Part shown: positions 9,208-17,068 of the stretch, piece by piece
Position numbering within the stretch: the first letter of the stretch is position 1
How the letters are laid out: each line of letters begins with the position of its first letter
Assembly: GCF_025639885.1 (NCBI RefSeq)
Contig: NZ_CP106738.1
Coordinates: 2,542,001-2,606,000, forward strand
Direction: 5' to 3'
Length of the DNA stretch: 64,000 nucleotides
DNA from: Roseovarius pelagicus
GTDB taxonomy: Bacteria; Pseudomonadota; Alphaproteobacteria; Rhodobacterales; Rhodobacteraceae
The notes under the pieces: generated by a model
What the model was told of the DNA's origin: nothing
The model's database searches: none
What the model saw: only the letters and a program-made list of their open reading frames with translations
Made by a program: the position numbers and the translations under genes

Positions 9208-9247
9208 GCGAAACGATGTTGCGCGGGCGCGAAACATTGTTGCGCGG
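9208..9247. repeat. two 19-bp direct repeats between trxB and the Lrp gene
   Basis: Copies at 9208-9226 and 9229-9247 match GCGAAACNNTGTTGCGCGG, with the variable bases lying between AAAC and TGTTGCGCGG. The start-to-start spacing is 21 bases, two helical turns, so a protein could bind both on the same face. The position, about 120 bases from trxB and 65 from the Lrp start, fits an operator for either gene. Autoregulation by the Lrp protein is the simplest guess. Confidence 0.6.
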
Positions 9248-9310
9248 CCCCTGACCCTGATGTAAGAAACGGCAATAGCGTAAACGCGAATTTCTAAAAA
9301 TAGGTGCGAC

Positions 9311-9811
9311 ATGGCGACAACCCGGCTTGACCCGATCGACCGCAAAATTCTGGCCGAATTGCAGGCCGATGGCCGGATGACGAATGTGGAACTGGCCCGC
9401 CGTGTCGGCATCTCGGCGCCGCCATGCCTGCGGCGTGTGCGGACGCTGGAGGAAAGCGGATATATTCGTGGCTATCATGCCGAAGTGGATGCGCGCGAAC
9501 TGGGGTTTGAAGTGCAGGTGTTTGCCTCCGTCGGGTTGCAGAGCCAAGCCGAAGCGGACCTAAGCGCGTTTGAGGCGCGCTGCCGGTCGTGGCCGCTGGT
9601 GCGCGAGTGTCACATGCTGAATGGCGAAGTGGATTTCATCCTCAAATGCGTGGCGCCGGACCTAAGCAGCTTTCAACGGTTCCTGACCGAAGAACTGACT
9701 GCTGCCGAAAACGTGGCCAGCGTCAAAACTTCGCTGGTTATTCGCGGTGCCAAGGATGAGCCGGGGGTGCCGTTCGATGTGCTGGAGGAACGGCTGACCA
9801 AAGAGGCTTGA
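9311..9811 (+). CDS. Lrp/AsnC family transcriptional regulator
   Basis: 166 residues: an N-terminal winged helix-turn-helix (about 6-55, LDPIDRKILAELQADGR then VELARRVGISAPPCLRRVRT) and a C-terminal RAM ligand-binding domain (about 70-150, ending VKTSLVIRGAK). Such proteins form octamers or dimers and sense amino acids. The ligand is not evident. Divergent from trxB; it may control itself and trxB through the repeats at 9208-9247. Confidence 0.93.
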   Translation: MATTRLDPIDRKILAELQADGRMTNVELARRVGISAPPCLRRVRTLEESGYIRGYHAEVDARELGFEVQVFASVGLQSQAEADLSAFEARCRSWPLVRECHMLNGEVDFILKCVAPDLSSFQRFLTEELTAAENVASVKTSLVIRGAKDEPGVPFDVLEERLTKEA

Positions 9812-9834
9812 CTACAGGGCCTCAGGCGTCCGGC

Positions 9835-10614
9835 TCAGGCGACATTTAGTCCGTTTTGTGATCGCAGCGGCGCGCGCGGATGGGCAAGGCTGCCGAAATC
9901 CACGGGCTTACGGATATGCGGGAAAAGCCCGATAAACTGCGCCAGATCATCATATGTCATTGACTGGTCAAAGCCGGGTCCGGGGTGGAACGTCTCGACC
10001 GAGAGTCCGGCGGCAGTAATCGTCGCGTGACGCGGGAGCAGCAGATGGTACATCTGAACTGCGCTGGGCGGGCGCAATTCGATAACCTGCATACCATCCA
10101 GCATGTCACGCACGGGGCGCAGGCTCTGATCCCGCCGGCCGGGGGTGCGTTGTAGAATGCGTGCGCCGGGTCCGGTCATAAGATCGGTCATCGGACGCGC
10201 CATCCCTAACGCTTCGGCCATGATCCGGAACAGGCGCGGACCGGACTCACCGAAGGCACACGCGTCAGGGCGCAACGTCATCGCACCGACCCACAAGAGC
10301 GGCGATGGGCCACGTTCGTTGGTTATCAGCTTCATTCCGGGGCTGAGGTCCTCGACCGCAACAGGGCCTTGGGTGGTTGCGATCAGGGTCCCGCGTGCAA
10401 AGGCGGAAAACGCATCAAGGAAGGGTGCGGTCGCCGGGGCACGATGTCGCGCGGACCCGATTTGACCGTCGCCGCACAGGTACTGCACGTCATATCCGAT
10501 CATTGGCTGCGCACGCTCAGCACGCATCCCGCGCAGGGAGGTATATTCTTCGGCGAAGCCTGCTTCGGCTCGCATGGCGCTGACCAGATTCAGCGCAGAG
10601 GGGGTGTAGACCAT
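9835..10614 (-). CDS. Hint-domain protein lacking the usual nucleophile
   Basis: 259 residues. The Hint (Hedgehog/intein) domain spans about 70-215: AFARGTLIATTQGPVAVED is its start, LITNERGPSPLLWVGAMTL follows, and HLLLPRHATITAAGLSVETF is near its end. In related Rhodobacterales proteins the first block reads CFxxGTxI; here the Cys position is Ala, so self-cleavage by the usual route looks impossible. No signal peptide or membrane segment is seen. Function unknown. The gene stands alone, with a candidate promoter at 10705-10734. Confidence 0.85.
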   Translation of the reverse strand: MVYTPSALNLVSAMRAEAGFAEEYTSLRGMRAERAQPMIGYDVQYLCGDGQIGSARHRAPATAPFLDAFSAFARGTLIATTQGPVAVEDLSPGMKLITNERGPSPLLWVGAMTLRPDACAFGESGPRLFRIMAEALGMARPMTDLMTGPGARILQRTPGRRDQSLRPVRDMLDGMQVIELRPPSAVQMYHLLLPRHATITAAGLSVETFHPGPGFDQSMTYDDLAQFIGLFPHIRKPVDFGSLAHPRAPLRSQNGLNVA

Positions 10615-10959
10615 GTTGTGTTACCCTTTTGAGGTTGTCACAACCGCGTCGGCCCCCACCGACAACGACAGATGGACAAGTGTCGCCTGCATGTCATTGC
10701 AGACAAAATAGGTGTTAATCGCGCGGATCGTCAATTAATTGCCAACATTGCTTGCATGAATGGGGTCAATCCTGTGTTCGTTGCAATCATTGTTGCTGCT
10801 TCGTGGACGGGATTGCCACATTGCGATTCGCGGGCGTTCCTGCCGGGGCGTGCCAGCAAACGCGGGATAGGAAAGTGAGGCCGCCCAAAACAAGGGGCGA
10901 CCCCACATGAAGTTCAACCCGATGCACTCGTAAAAAACTCTTTTTTGACATTGCGACAC
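10615..10959. other. intergenic region between the Hint gene and a small gene
   Basis: About 345 bases. It contains a candidate minus-strand promoter for the Hint gene and an AT-rich patch around 10705-10765. Short open frames on both strands show no ribosome sites or recognisable products. Otherwise I see nothing in it. Confidence 0.5.
10705..10734 (-). promoter_or_regulatory. candidate sigma-70 promoter of the Hint gene
   Basis: Read on the minus strand, TTGACG (10734-10729) and TATTTT (10710-10705) are separated by 18 bases, about 90 bases upstream of the Hint gene start at 10614. The match is good at -35 and moderate at -10. It rests on sequence alone. Confidence 0.35.
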
Positions 10960-11106
10960 TCAGGCCCTGCGCAGTTGATTGGGCGCGTCATCGCACATGC
11001 GGATCGCAACATTCTGGCGGTTCCCGCGGCGGAACGGCATCTGGGGCAATTCTGTCCGGCTGGTGGCGAGAACGGATTTCATCCAGCGTTTTTGTTTCAT
11101 CTTCAT
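10960..11106 (-). CDS. small basic protein (48 aa), conserved-looking
   Basis: ATG 11106 follows a GAGGAG ribosome site and opens a 48-residue frame ending at TGA 10960. It starts MKMKQKRWMKSVLATS, continues with PFRRGNRQNVAIR and ends LRRA. The pattern of a basic amphipathic start (QKRWMKSVL), a proline and an Arg-Gly-rich stretch resembles short unannotated proteins I associate with Rhodobacteraceae genomes. That resemblance is from memory and not verified. Function unknown; the charge suggests nucleic-acid or membrane contact. It is easily missed because of its length. Confidence 0.65.
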   Translation of the reverse strand: MKMKQKRWMKSVLATSRTELPQMPFRRGNRQNVAIRMCDDAPNQLRRA

Positions 11107-11459
11107 CTGCCTTGTCTCCTCAAGATTGCCCGCCGTGCAGGTCTGCTGTTTGTCTGAGGATCAATATGACAAGGCTTTGAGGCCAAGGTTTGGCGGTTCG
11201 TCTTTATTTCGAAAAGCGATCCAAATTTTTCGCCCTTATCATCTGATAAAAATGTAAGGCGTTGAAATGTATCAATTATAATCCATAGATTGACGCGGTA
11301 TCTGAGTCACGTAATGCACGTATGAGGTGAATTGGGGCAAATGCGGGATGGTATCGCCGCTGTTTTGCCTAAATCGGACATTTTTTGACATAGCGCCGAT
11401 CCCGCGCGGCGCCCAAACACCCATGCGGATCAACGCGGCGTCGGAAACGGAAGCCGCAA
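11107..11459. other. intergenic region upstream of the small basic protein
   Basis: About 350 bases between the small gene and pgeF. The part at 11210-11290 is AT-rich and probably carries the small gene's promoter. No convincing coding frame, repeat or RNA fold is visible. Confidence 0.5.
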
Positions 11460-12215
11460 TCAGAGCCTGATTGCAGCAATCAGACGCCCGTAATCGACCT
11501 CGCCCAGATGTGTTGCGCGGCGGAAGGAATAGAACCGCTCGGAATCGCCATAGGTACAATGGCGCGTCCATTCCGCATGGCCGACGCCTGCGGTACGCAA
11601 CCGATGCAGGCCGAACCCTGTGAGGTCGAAATGCATCCGGTCGCCTGATCCGCCAGCAAAGAAACGGGAATAGTCCGTGTCCTCAGCCAGAAAGGTATCC
11701 AGAAACTCGGGGCCTACCTCGTAGGCGGCTTGACTGATTGCGGGGCCGATAACGGCAGACACGTTGCCGCGATCTGCGCCAAGACCTTCCATTGCATCAA
11801 GCGTCGCCTCCAGCACACCGTCCAGCGCGCCACGCCATCCTGCATGCGCCGCACCGATGACGCCGGCAGTCGGGTCGGCAAACAGGACCGGTTGGCAATC
11901 CGCAGTCAGAATACCAAGCGCCACTCCCGGTGTGCGCGTGGCCATTGCGTCGGCACGGGGGCGTTCGGTGAGCGGTCCGTCGACGATGGCCACGCTCGCA
12001 GAGTGAACCTGATGCACAGTGAGAAGGTGATCGTCGGGTACTTCCATCGCAGCGGCGACGCGGGCCCGGTTGATGGAAACGATTTCGGACTGGTCAGAAG
12101 ATCCAATACCGCAGTTCAGCCCGCGAAAGATGCCTGATGACGCGCCACCCTTGCGGGTGAAGAAGCCGTGGCGCAGCGGTGTCAGGCTATCGGCGGTCAA
12201 AATCTCCAGTGTCAT
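11460..12215 (-). CDS. pgeF: YfiH-family peptidoglycan editing factor / polyphenol oxidase
   Basis: 251 residues of the YfiH (DUF152, laccase-domain) family. Members remove wrongly incorporated amino acids from peptidoglycan precursors, and some are reported as purine nucleoside or phenol-acting enzymes. Visible signatures are HGFFTRKGGAS near the N-terminus, TVHQVHS (about 65-71), LTADCQPVLFAD (about 101-112) and GAAHAGWRGALDGV (about 119-132), which hold the metal-binding His and Cys. ATG 12215 overlaps the stop of the methyltransferase gene by four bases; ATG 12224 is an alternative. Last gene of lgt-midA-like-pgeF. Confidence 0.9.
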   Translation of the reverse strand: MTLEILTADSLTPLRHGFFTRKGGASSGIFRGLNCGIGSSDQSEIVSINRARVAAAMEVPDDHLLTVHQVHSASVAIVDGPLTERPRADAMATRTPGVALGILTADCQPVLFADPTAGVIGAAHAGWRGALDGVLEATLDAMEGLGADRGNVSAVIGPAISQAAYEVGPEFLDTFLAEDTDYSRFFAGGSGDRMHFDLTGFGLHRLRTAGVGHAEWTRHCTYGDSERFYSFRRATHLGEVDYGRLIAAIRL

Positions 12216-13276
12216 TGTGTGCATCCGGGTGGAGGGGTGGCATCTTTGGGATAAAGGGCCATCACCTTAAAGAGCGTCCCCATTTCCTCTGGGTGGGTCA
12301 AGCGCCTATGTGCGGCGATATGGGCCTCCAGCGCCGCACCGCGCATGCCGTTGGCCAACGTCTGTGCGCGCGGTGTGATCCCGAGTCGTTCCAGAAACAC
12401 ACCTTGCGGGATGAGGCGGCTATGCGCCGCAGGGGCGGCTGATTGTGCCAGCGCCTCGAAATCCACATGTGCGGTCAGATCGGCATTGCCCGGTGCTGCC
12501 AGCGGATCAGTCGGGGCATGGCCGCTGAGTGCCTGAAAGGTATCGCCGAGCGTGTGCCAATCGCCATAATCCACGATCAGCGCTGCGCCGCCATGGGTCG
12601 CGATGCGGTGGCCGATCTGATTGGCAATGCTTGTGCCAAGTGGGCAAAGCTCGACAATATCGCCATCATTGGTGTCTGCCAGTCGATGTTCCAGCGCAGG
12701 CACAGGCAGGCACGCGCCCAGCCCGAAAGTGAGCGTGCCGTTCTGCTGGCCGACACAGCATTCGCGCCATCCTGACCCGTCTCGCTGCATTTGCCGGATT
12801 GGGAGGGCATCGAAAAACTCGTTCGCGACCAAAAATATCGGCAGATCGGGTACATCCTCCAGCCGATCGTGCCAGTCCACGGATGTGCCTTGCAGGGTTT
12901 CGTGCTGAACGGCGCGCAGGGTCGGGGATGCCTCGACCAGATGCACCTGTGCCGCGGCCGTAAACCCTGGCACTTTTGCCGCAGCGCGCAACATGTCGGC
13001 CATCAATGTTCCGCGCCCCGGTCCCAGCTCTGTCAGGGCAAATGCAGATGGCGCGCCCTGATCCAGCCATGTCTGGGCGATCGACAGACCAAGCAATTCA
13101 CCGAACATCTGGCTGATTTCAGGTGCGGTGATGAAATCGCCCGCGGCCCCCAGCGGGTCGCGCGTGGCGTAATACCCGTGATCGGGGTGCATCAGGCAGG
13201 TTTGCATGTAGTCTGCCAGTGGTATCGGTCCGGTCTCGGCTATCTGTGCGATCAGGTGCCGGTAGAGCGGTGTCAT
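12212..13276 (-). CDS. MidA/NDUFAF7-like SAM-dependent methyltransferase
   Basis: 354 residues of the family that includes mitochondrial NDUFAF7, which methylates an arginine of a complex I subunit. Visible signatures are GYYATRDPLGAAGDFITAPE (about 34-53), ELGPGRGTLMADMLRA (the SAM-binding site, about 84-99) and ANEFFDALPIRQ (about 147-158). The bacterial substrate is not established. The start overlaps the lgt stop and the end overlaps the pgeF start, each by four bases, so the three are one operon with coupled translation. Confidence 0.9.
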   Translation of the reverse strand: MTPLYRHLIAQIAETGPIPLADYMQTCLMHPDHGYYATRDPLGAAGDFITAPEISQMFGELLGLSIAQTWLDQGAPSAFALTELGPGRGTLMADMLRAAAKVPGFTAAAQVHLVEASPTLRAVQHETLQGTSVDWHDRLEDVPDLPIFLVANEFFDALPIRQMQRDGSGWRECCVGQQNGTLTFGLGACLPVPALEHRLADTNDGDIVELCPLGTSIANQIGHRIATHGGAALIVDYGDWHTLGDTFQALSGHAPTDPLAAPGNADLTAHVDFEALAQSAAPAAHSRLIPQGVFLERLGITPRAQTLANGMRGAALEAHIAAHRRLTHPEEMGTLFKVMALYPKDATPPPGCTQ

Positions 13277-14169
13277 GGGGCGGCGCTCTTGTTTCGTCGC
13301 GCCAGTACGATCAGGCCCGCGCCCACGATGACCATCGGCAGCGACAAGAGTTGCCCCATGCTGAGGCCTGCGCCGCCGATCTGTAGAACATAACCCATCG
13401 GGTTATCTGCGCTGATGAATTGTGCATCTGCCTGACGCGCAAATTCGACAATGAAACGGCCCAATCCGTAGCCGATAAAGAAAACGCCCGCCACTACCCC
13501 CGGCGTTTTCAGCGCGCCGCGACGGTAGACGAGCCACAGCAGGATCACGCCCAGCAGCAGCCCTTCCAGAAGGGCCTCGTAGAGTTGCGAGGGATGGCGC
13601 GCGCAGAGTGTCAGGACGTCGGCGCAGTTCTGTGCTGCCGCGCCGGGAAATGCCACGCCCCATGGCAGGTCGGTCGGCCGCCCCCAAAGCTCTGCGTTGA
13701 CGAAATTCGCGAGCCTGCCAAGGAATATGCCGATAGGGGCAACCATGCACATCACATCTGCGATGGACAATGGGCGGATACCGTGCCGGGCGGCAAAGAG
13801 GAAATTGACCGCAACAACACCCAGAAGCCCGCCGTGGAAGGACATGCCGCCCTGCCAGACCATTAGGATTTCGGCCGGATTCTGAAGGTAATAGAGCGGT
13901 TGGTAAAACAGGACGAACCCGATCCGCCCCCCCAGTATGACGCCGAGTATGACCCAGAACAGCAGATCATCGACCTGCTTCTCATCAAGCGCGGGGGTAT
14001 CGTCCGGCCACAGATGTGCGCGCCGCGTGGTGTCCACAATGATACGCCAGCCAGCGACCAGCCCGGTGATGTAGGCCAGCGCGTACCAACGCAGCGCGAA
14101 TTCCATCCCAAAGACAGAAATAGAGAAGATCTCGGGAGAGAGATCGGGGAAGGGGATCATAGCCAGCAT
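13273..14169 (-). CDS. lgt: prolipoprotein diacylglyceryl transferase
   Basis: Inner-membrane enzyme that transfers diacylglycerol from phosphatidylglycerol to the lipobox Cys of prolipoproteins. 298 residues with about seven membrane segments. Signatures seen: LRWYALAYITGLVAGW (about 26-41), GGRIGFVLFYQPLYY, the QGGMSFHGGLLG loop (about 105-116) and the Lgt signature GRLANFVNAELWGRPTD (about 150-166). The longer open frame back to 14649 has no membrane character and overlaps ubiK, so ATG 14169 (or 14160) is the start. First gene of an overlapping operon. Confidence 0.96.
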   Translation of the reverse strand: MLAMIPFPDLSPEIFSISVFGMEFALRWYALAYITGLVAGWRIIVDTTRRAHLWPDDTPALDEKQVDDLLFWVILGVILGGRIGFVLFYQPLYYLQNPAEILMVWQGGMSFHGGLLGVVAVNFLFAARHGIRPLSIADVMCMVAPIGIFLGRLANFVNAELWGRPTDLPWGVAFPGAAAQNCADVLTLCARHPSQLYEALLEGLLLGVILLWLVYRRGALKTPGVVAGVFFIGYGLGRFIVEFARQADAQFISADNPMGYVLQIGGAGLSMGQLLSLPMVIVGAGLIVLARRNKSAAP

Positions 14170-14269
14170 TTCGCCCCGTCTTGCCCATTCTGTGCGGGTG
14201 AAGTCAACCTTGTGGCGCGCGGCTCTGCGCCCCATATAGGGGACAGACGCAAAGCCGGAGAAAAACACG

Positions 14270-14518
14270 ATGCAGACCCGCAACAAAGTGCTCGATGATA
14301 TTTCGCAACTGATGACCAACGCAATGGGCGTGGCGCAGGGTGCCAAGCAAGAGGCCGAAACCGCGATGTCCTCGGTGGTGGATCGCTGGCTGGCTGATCG
14401 CGATTTCGTCACCCGCGAAGAGTTCGACGCGGTGCGTGCTATGGCGCAGAAAGCCCGTGAGGAGAACGAAGTGCTTAAGGCGCGGCTGGATGCGCTGGAA
14501 GGCAAGACGACCCCGTAA
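14270..14518 (+). CDS. ubiK: ubiquinone biosynthesis accessory factor UbiK
   Basis: 82 residues, coiled-coil throughout, of the BMFP/YqiC family. UbiK in Enterobacteria aids aerobic ubiquinone synthesis and binds lipid. The N-terminal helix MQTRNKVLDDISQLMTNAMG and the C-terminal coiled coil VTREEFDAVRAMAQKAREEN are typical. Divergent from lgt, with 100 bases between the starts. Confidence 0.9.
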   Translation: MQTRNKVLDDISQLMTNAMGVAQGAKQEAETAMSSVVDRWLADRDFVTREEFDAVRAMAQKAREENEVLKARLDALEGKTTP

Positions 14519-14774
14519 CTGTGTTCTGAACGGTCTGATCCGTTCGAGCCGCGTTGGGGGGACCCGCGTGGATGATCTGCTAAAATCTTCCGTAAGTTTG
14601 ATTTGACTTGTTCCTTGCCTGCTCGCAGGCTTGGAAAAACGCGGCGCAATTTCAGTAATTTACACCTTATGCGCGGGCGTTTTTGTTCGTGATCTTGTCA
14701 AGGTTGTAACATGATCGGAAAAACATGGCATTGGTGCGGCGCAGACGGGCAACCTGCCCAGGCGGACCGGTCTC

Positions 14775-15005
14775 GTGCCGGATGATCTGGAGACAGAGTT
14801 GCGCAAGGTCAAGAGTGCCTTGGCCAAGGCCCGCGCGTTAAGGACGATCATCAAGGAAGCCCCTGAACAACTGCGCCGAGACGCAGCTATCATTACCTAC
14901 ACCCGGATCATCGACGATCTGATCCAGCGCTTGCATAGGCTCGATGAAGCGGGGGTTTTCGACCGGATGCTTGCCCAAGCAATACTGGACGACCTGAGCG
15001 CCTGA
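14775..15005 (+). CDS. hypothetical helical protein (76 aa)
   Basis: A charged helical protein: DDLETELRKVKSALAKARAL followed by DAAIITYTRIIDDLIQRLHR. It starts at GTG 14775; there is no in-frame ATG and the frame is closed by a stop at 14712. The composition and lack of rare codons suggest a real gene, but the start has no clear ribosome site. I do not recognise a family. Downstream lies a DnaA-box-like sequence and then a YbjN-like gene. Confidence 0.55.
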   Translation: MPDDLETELRKVKSALAKARALRTIIKEAPEQLRRDAAIITYTRIIDDLIQRLHRLDEAGVFDRMLAQAILDDLSA

Positions 15006-15056
15006 ACGTGTGCTGCATATTGATGGCTTTGATCATGCGTCCACAACTTATTGCGG

Positions 15057-15065
15057 TTATCCACA
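15057..15065 (+). promoter_or_regulatory. consensus DnaA box (TTATCCACA)
   Basis: TTATCCACA is an exact match to the bacterial DnaA box. A weaker relative, CGTCCACAA, lies about 17 bases upstream. Two boxes in one 203-base intergenic region could titrate DnaA or regulate the YbjN gene at 15209. A single 9-mer also occurs by chance, and neighbouring genes are not those of a typical origin. Confidence 0.3.
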
Positions 15066-15208
15066 ACAAATTGCTTTACAGGATGAATCGGGTGCCTCAC
15101 CATATCTGGTAAGGGCGTGGGGAATAGCCCCCGCCCATAGAGCAGGCACCTAGCGGTTGAGGCGCAATCCACCCCGACCGCAAAGCAAAAAACCAACGAG
15201 GTGGCACC

Positions 15209-15709
15209 GTGGCATTGTCCGAGCAGTACCTACAGGAAGACCTTCATCCCATCGATATCGTCGAACATCTGGCAGAGCACAACGAATGGGACTTTGACCG
15301 GATCGGAGACGATCAGATCGCCATGGCTGTTGAAGGCCAGTGGCGGACCTATTCGATCACGCTGGCGTGGTCGGCCTATGATGAGACGCTGCGCCTGATC
15401 TGCACCTTTGAGATGGAGCCGCCGGAGGACAAGCTGCCCGGCCTTTATCACATGCTCAATGAGGTGAATGATCAGTGTTGGGCTGGGGCGTTTACATATT
15501 GGCTGGAGCAAAAGCTGATGGTGTATCGCTACGGATTGGTGATGGCGGGCGGACAAGAGGCAAGCCCGGAACAGATCGATACGCTGATCACCGCCGCCGT
15601 GATGAGTGCCGAGCGGTATTATCCGGCCTTTCAGCTGGTTGTCTGGGGGGATCGCAATCCGCGCGACGCCATGCAGGTGGCAATTGCCAAGACATACGGG
15701 CGCGCCTGA
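15209..15709 (+). CDS. YbjN domain-containing protein
   Basis: 166 residues. The pattern matches YbjN-like proteins (PF10722): IVEHLAEHNEWDFDRIGDDQ then MLNEVNDQCWAGAFTYWLEQ and a C-terminal helix. YbjN is thought to act as a stress-linked or chaperone-like regulator in Enterobacteria; the role here is unknown. GTG 15209 is preceded by an AACGAGG site. A symmetric hairpin follows the stop. Confidence 0.85.
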   Translation: MALSEQYLQEDLHPIDIVEHLAEHNEWDFDRIGDDQIAMAVEGQWRTYSITLAWSAYDETLRLICTFEMEPPEDKLPGLYHMLNEVNDQCWAGAFTYWLEQKLMVYRYGLVMAGGQEASPEQIDTLITAAVMSAERYYPAFQLVVWGDRNPRDAMQVAIAKTYGRA

Positions 15710-15732
15710 GCGACCGGAAGCGTGACCGGAAT

Positions 15733-15749
15733 GAGTGCCTGCGGCACTC
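15733..15749. terminator. hairpin after the YbjN gene
   Basis: GAGTGCC at 15733-15739 pairs perfectly with GGCACTC at 15743-15749 around a TGC loop, 24 bases after the stop codon. A weak T/A-rich stretch follows (TGTAA). Probably a terminator, without a strong T-tract. Confidence 0.5.
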
Positions 15750-15918
15750 TGTAAGCCATGATTGAGGGGAAGCCCCCCGAGATGGTGTTCGCCAGTAAAT
15801 GCGTGATGCGCTGTGTGGTTCGTGCGAAACTTTGCCGTCTGGGCGATCTAACGTTGCCCAGCGGAATCGCGCGGCGTAACACTGGCAAGGAACAGACACG
15901 CATTACGAGAGGCGCGGA

Positions 15919-16737
15919 ATGGACATGAATTTTGTGGCCGAAAAGGGTCTTGTGCTGCTGGGTTGTGGCAAGATGGGATCGGCGATGTTGCAGGGCTGGT
16001 TGTCTGATGGGCTGCCACCGGCATCGGTCTGGGTGATTGATCCGCATCCTTCGGACTGGTTGCGCGGCACCGGGGTACAGATCAACGCGGATTTGCCGAC
16101 GGCACCGGGGATCGTTCTCATTGCGGTCAAGCCACAGATGATGGGGGATGCGCTGCCCGCCATAGCGGCGATGGGCGGGGGCGACACGCTTTTTGTCTCT
16201 GTGGCGGCTGGGACGCCGATTGCGGCGTTCGAGGCGGCGTTTGGGGCTGACAGCCCGATCATCCGTGCCATGCCGAATACACCCGCCGCCGTGGGCCGTG
16301 GCATCACAGCGATTGTCGGAAACGCGAATGCGGGCGCCGGACAGATGGATCTGGCAGAGGCGCTGCTGCGTGCCGTCGGGCAGGTGGTGCGGCTGGAAAA
16401 TGAGGATCAGATGGATGCGGTGACGGGCGTTTCGGGCTCTGGCCCGGCTTATGTGTTTCACATGATCGAATGTCTGGCGCGAGCTGGCGAGGCGCAGGGA
16501 TTGCCCGCCGCAATGGCGATGCAGTTGGCGCAGGCGACAGTGGCGGGGGCGGGTGCGCTGGCCGAGGCGGCGGATGAGACACCTGCACAGTTGCGCGTCA
16601 ACGTGACCAGCCCGAACGGCACGACGCAGGCCGGGCTCGAGGTACTGATGGACGCGCAGAGTGGCCTGCCGCCGTTGATGGAAAAAACTGTTGCTGCTGC
16701 GGCAGACCGGTCGCGGGAGTTGCGCAATGACGGATGA
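15919..16737 (+). CDS. proC: pyrroline-5-carboxylate reductase
   Basis: Last step of proline synthesis: reduces pyrroline-5-carboxylate with NAD(P)H. 272 residues. The Rossmann motif LLGCGKMGSAML is at about 13-24. ALRAVGQ-like and AVTGVSGSGPAYVFHMIE (about 172-189) and the C-terminal VTSPNGTTQAGLEVL (about 230-244) are the family signatures. ATG 15919 is used; ATG 15925 is possible. The end overlaps the next gene by 11 bases, so it heads an operon with the tRNA-binding and hydroxyacid dehydrogenase genes. Confidence 0.95.
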   Translation: MDMNFVAEKGLVLLGCGKMGSAMLQGWLSDGLPPASVWVIDPHPSDWLRGTGVQINADLPTAPGIVLIAVKPQMMGDALPAIAAMGGGDTLFVSVAAGTPIAAFEAAFGADSPIIRAMPNTPAAVGRGITAIVGNANAGAGQMDLAEALLRAVGQVVRLENEDQMDAVTGVSGSGPAYVFHMIECLARAGEAQGLPAAMAMQLAQATVAGAGALAEAADETPAQLRVNVTSPNGTTQAGLEVLMDAQSGLPPLMEKTVAAAADRSRELRNDG

Positions 16738-17068
16738 GATTTCTTTTGATGACTTCCTCAAGGTCGACATTCGCGTGGGCCGGGTAACACGCGCCGAGCC
16801 GTTTCCCGAAGCGCGCAAACCGGCGATCAAGATGTGGATCGACTTTGGCGGCGACATCGGCGAGCGCAAGACATCCGCACAGGTCACCGCGCATTACACG
16901 CCCGAAAGCCTGTTGGGTCGTCAGGTGATGGGGGTGGTCAATTTCCCGCCACGCCAGATCGGGCCATTCATGTCCGAAGTACTGGTGCTGGGCCTGCCTG
17001 ACGCGGATGGCGAGATCGTCCTGCTGCGTCCGGATCAGGACGTGCCGGATGGAGGGCGCATGCATTGA
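16727..17068 (+). CDS. CsaA-like tRNA-binding domain protein
   Basis: 113 residues, almost entirely the OB-fold tRNA-binding domain: SFDDFLKVDIRVGRVTRAEP at the start, then KMWIDFGGDIGERKTSAQ, GRQVMGVVNFPPRQIGPFMS and ending GGRMH. The family includes CsaA, a proposed export chaperone, and tRNA-binding appendages. ATG 16727 lies inside the proC end. The end overlaps the TTG of the next gene by four bases. Role in this organism is not established. Confidence 0.9.
   Translation: MTDEISFDDFLKVDIRVGRVTRAEPFPEARKPAIKMWIDFGGDIGERKTSAQVTAHYTPESLLGRQVMGVVNFPPRQIGPFMSEVLVLGLPDADGEIVLLRPDQDVPDGGRMH

Noticed and set aside
15006..15208. A chromosomal origin around the DnaA box
   Set aside because: One exact box, no AT-rich unwinding region and no origin-linked genes nearby.
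15631..16887. 418-residue minus-strand frame over proC
   Set aside because: It lies antisense to proC and the tRNA-binding gene, with a His/Arg-rich composition typical of a shadow.
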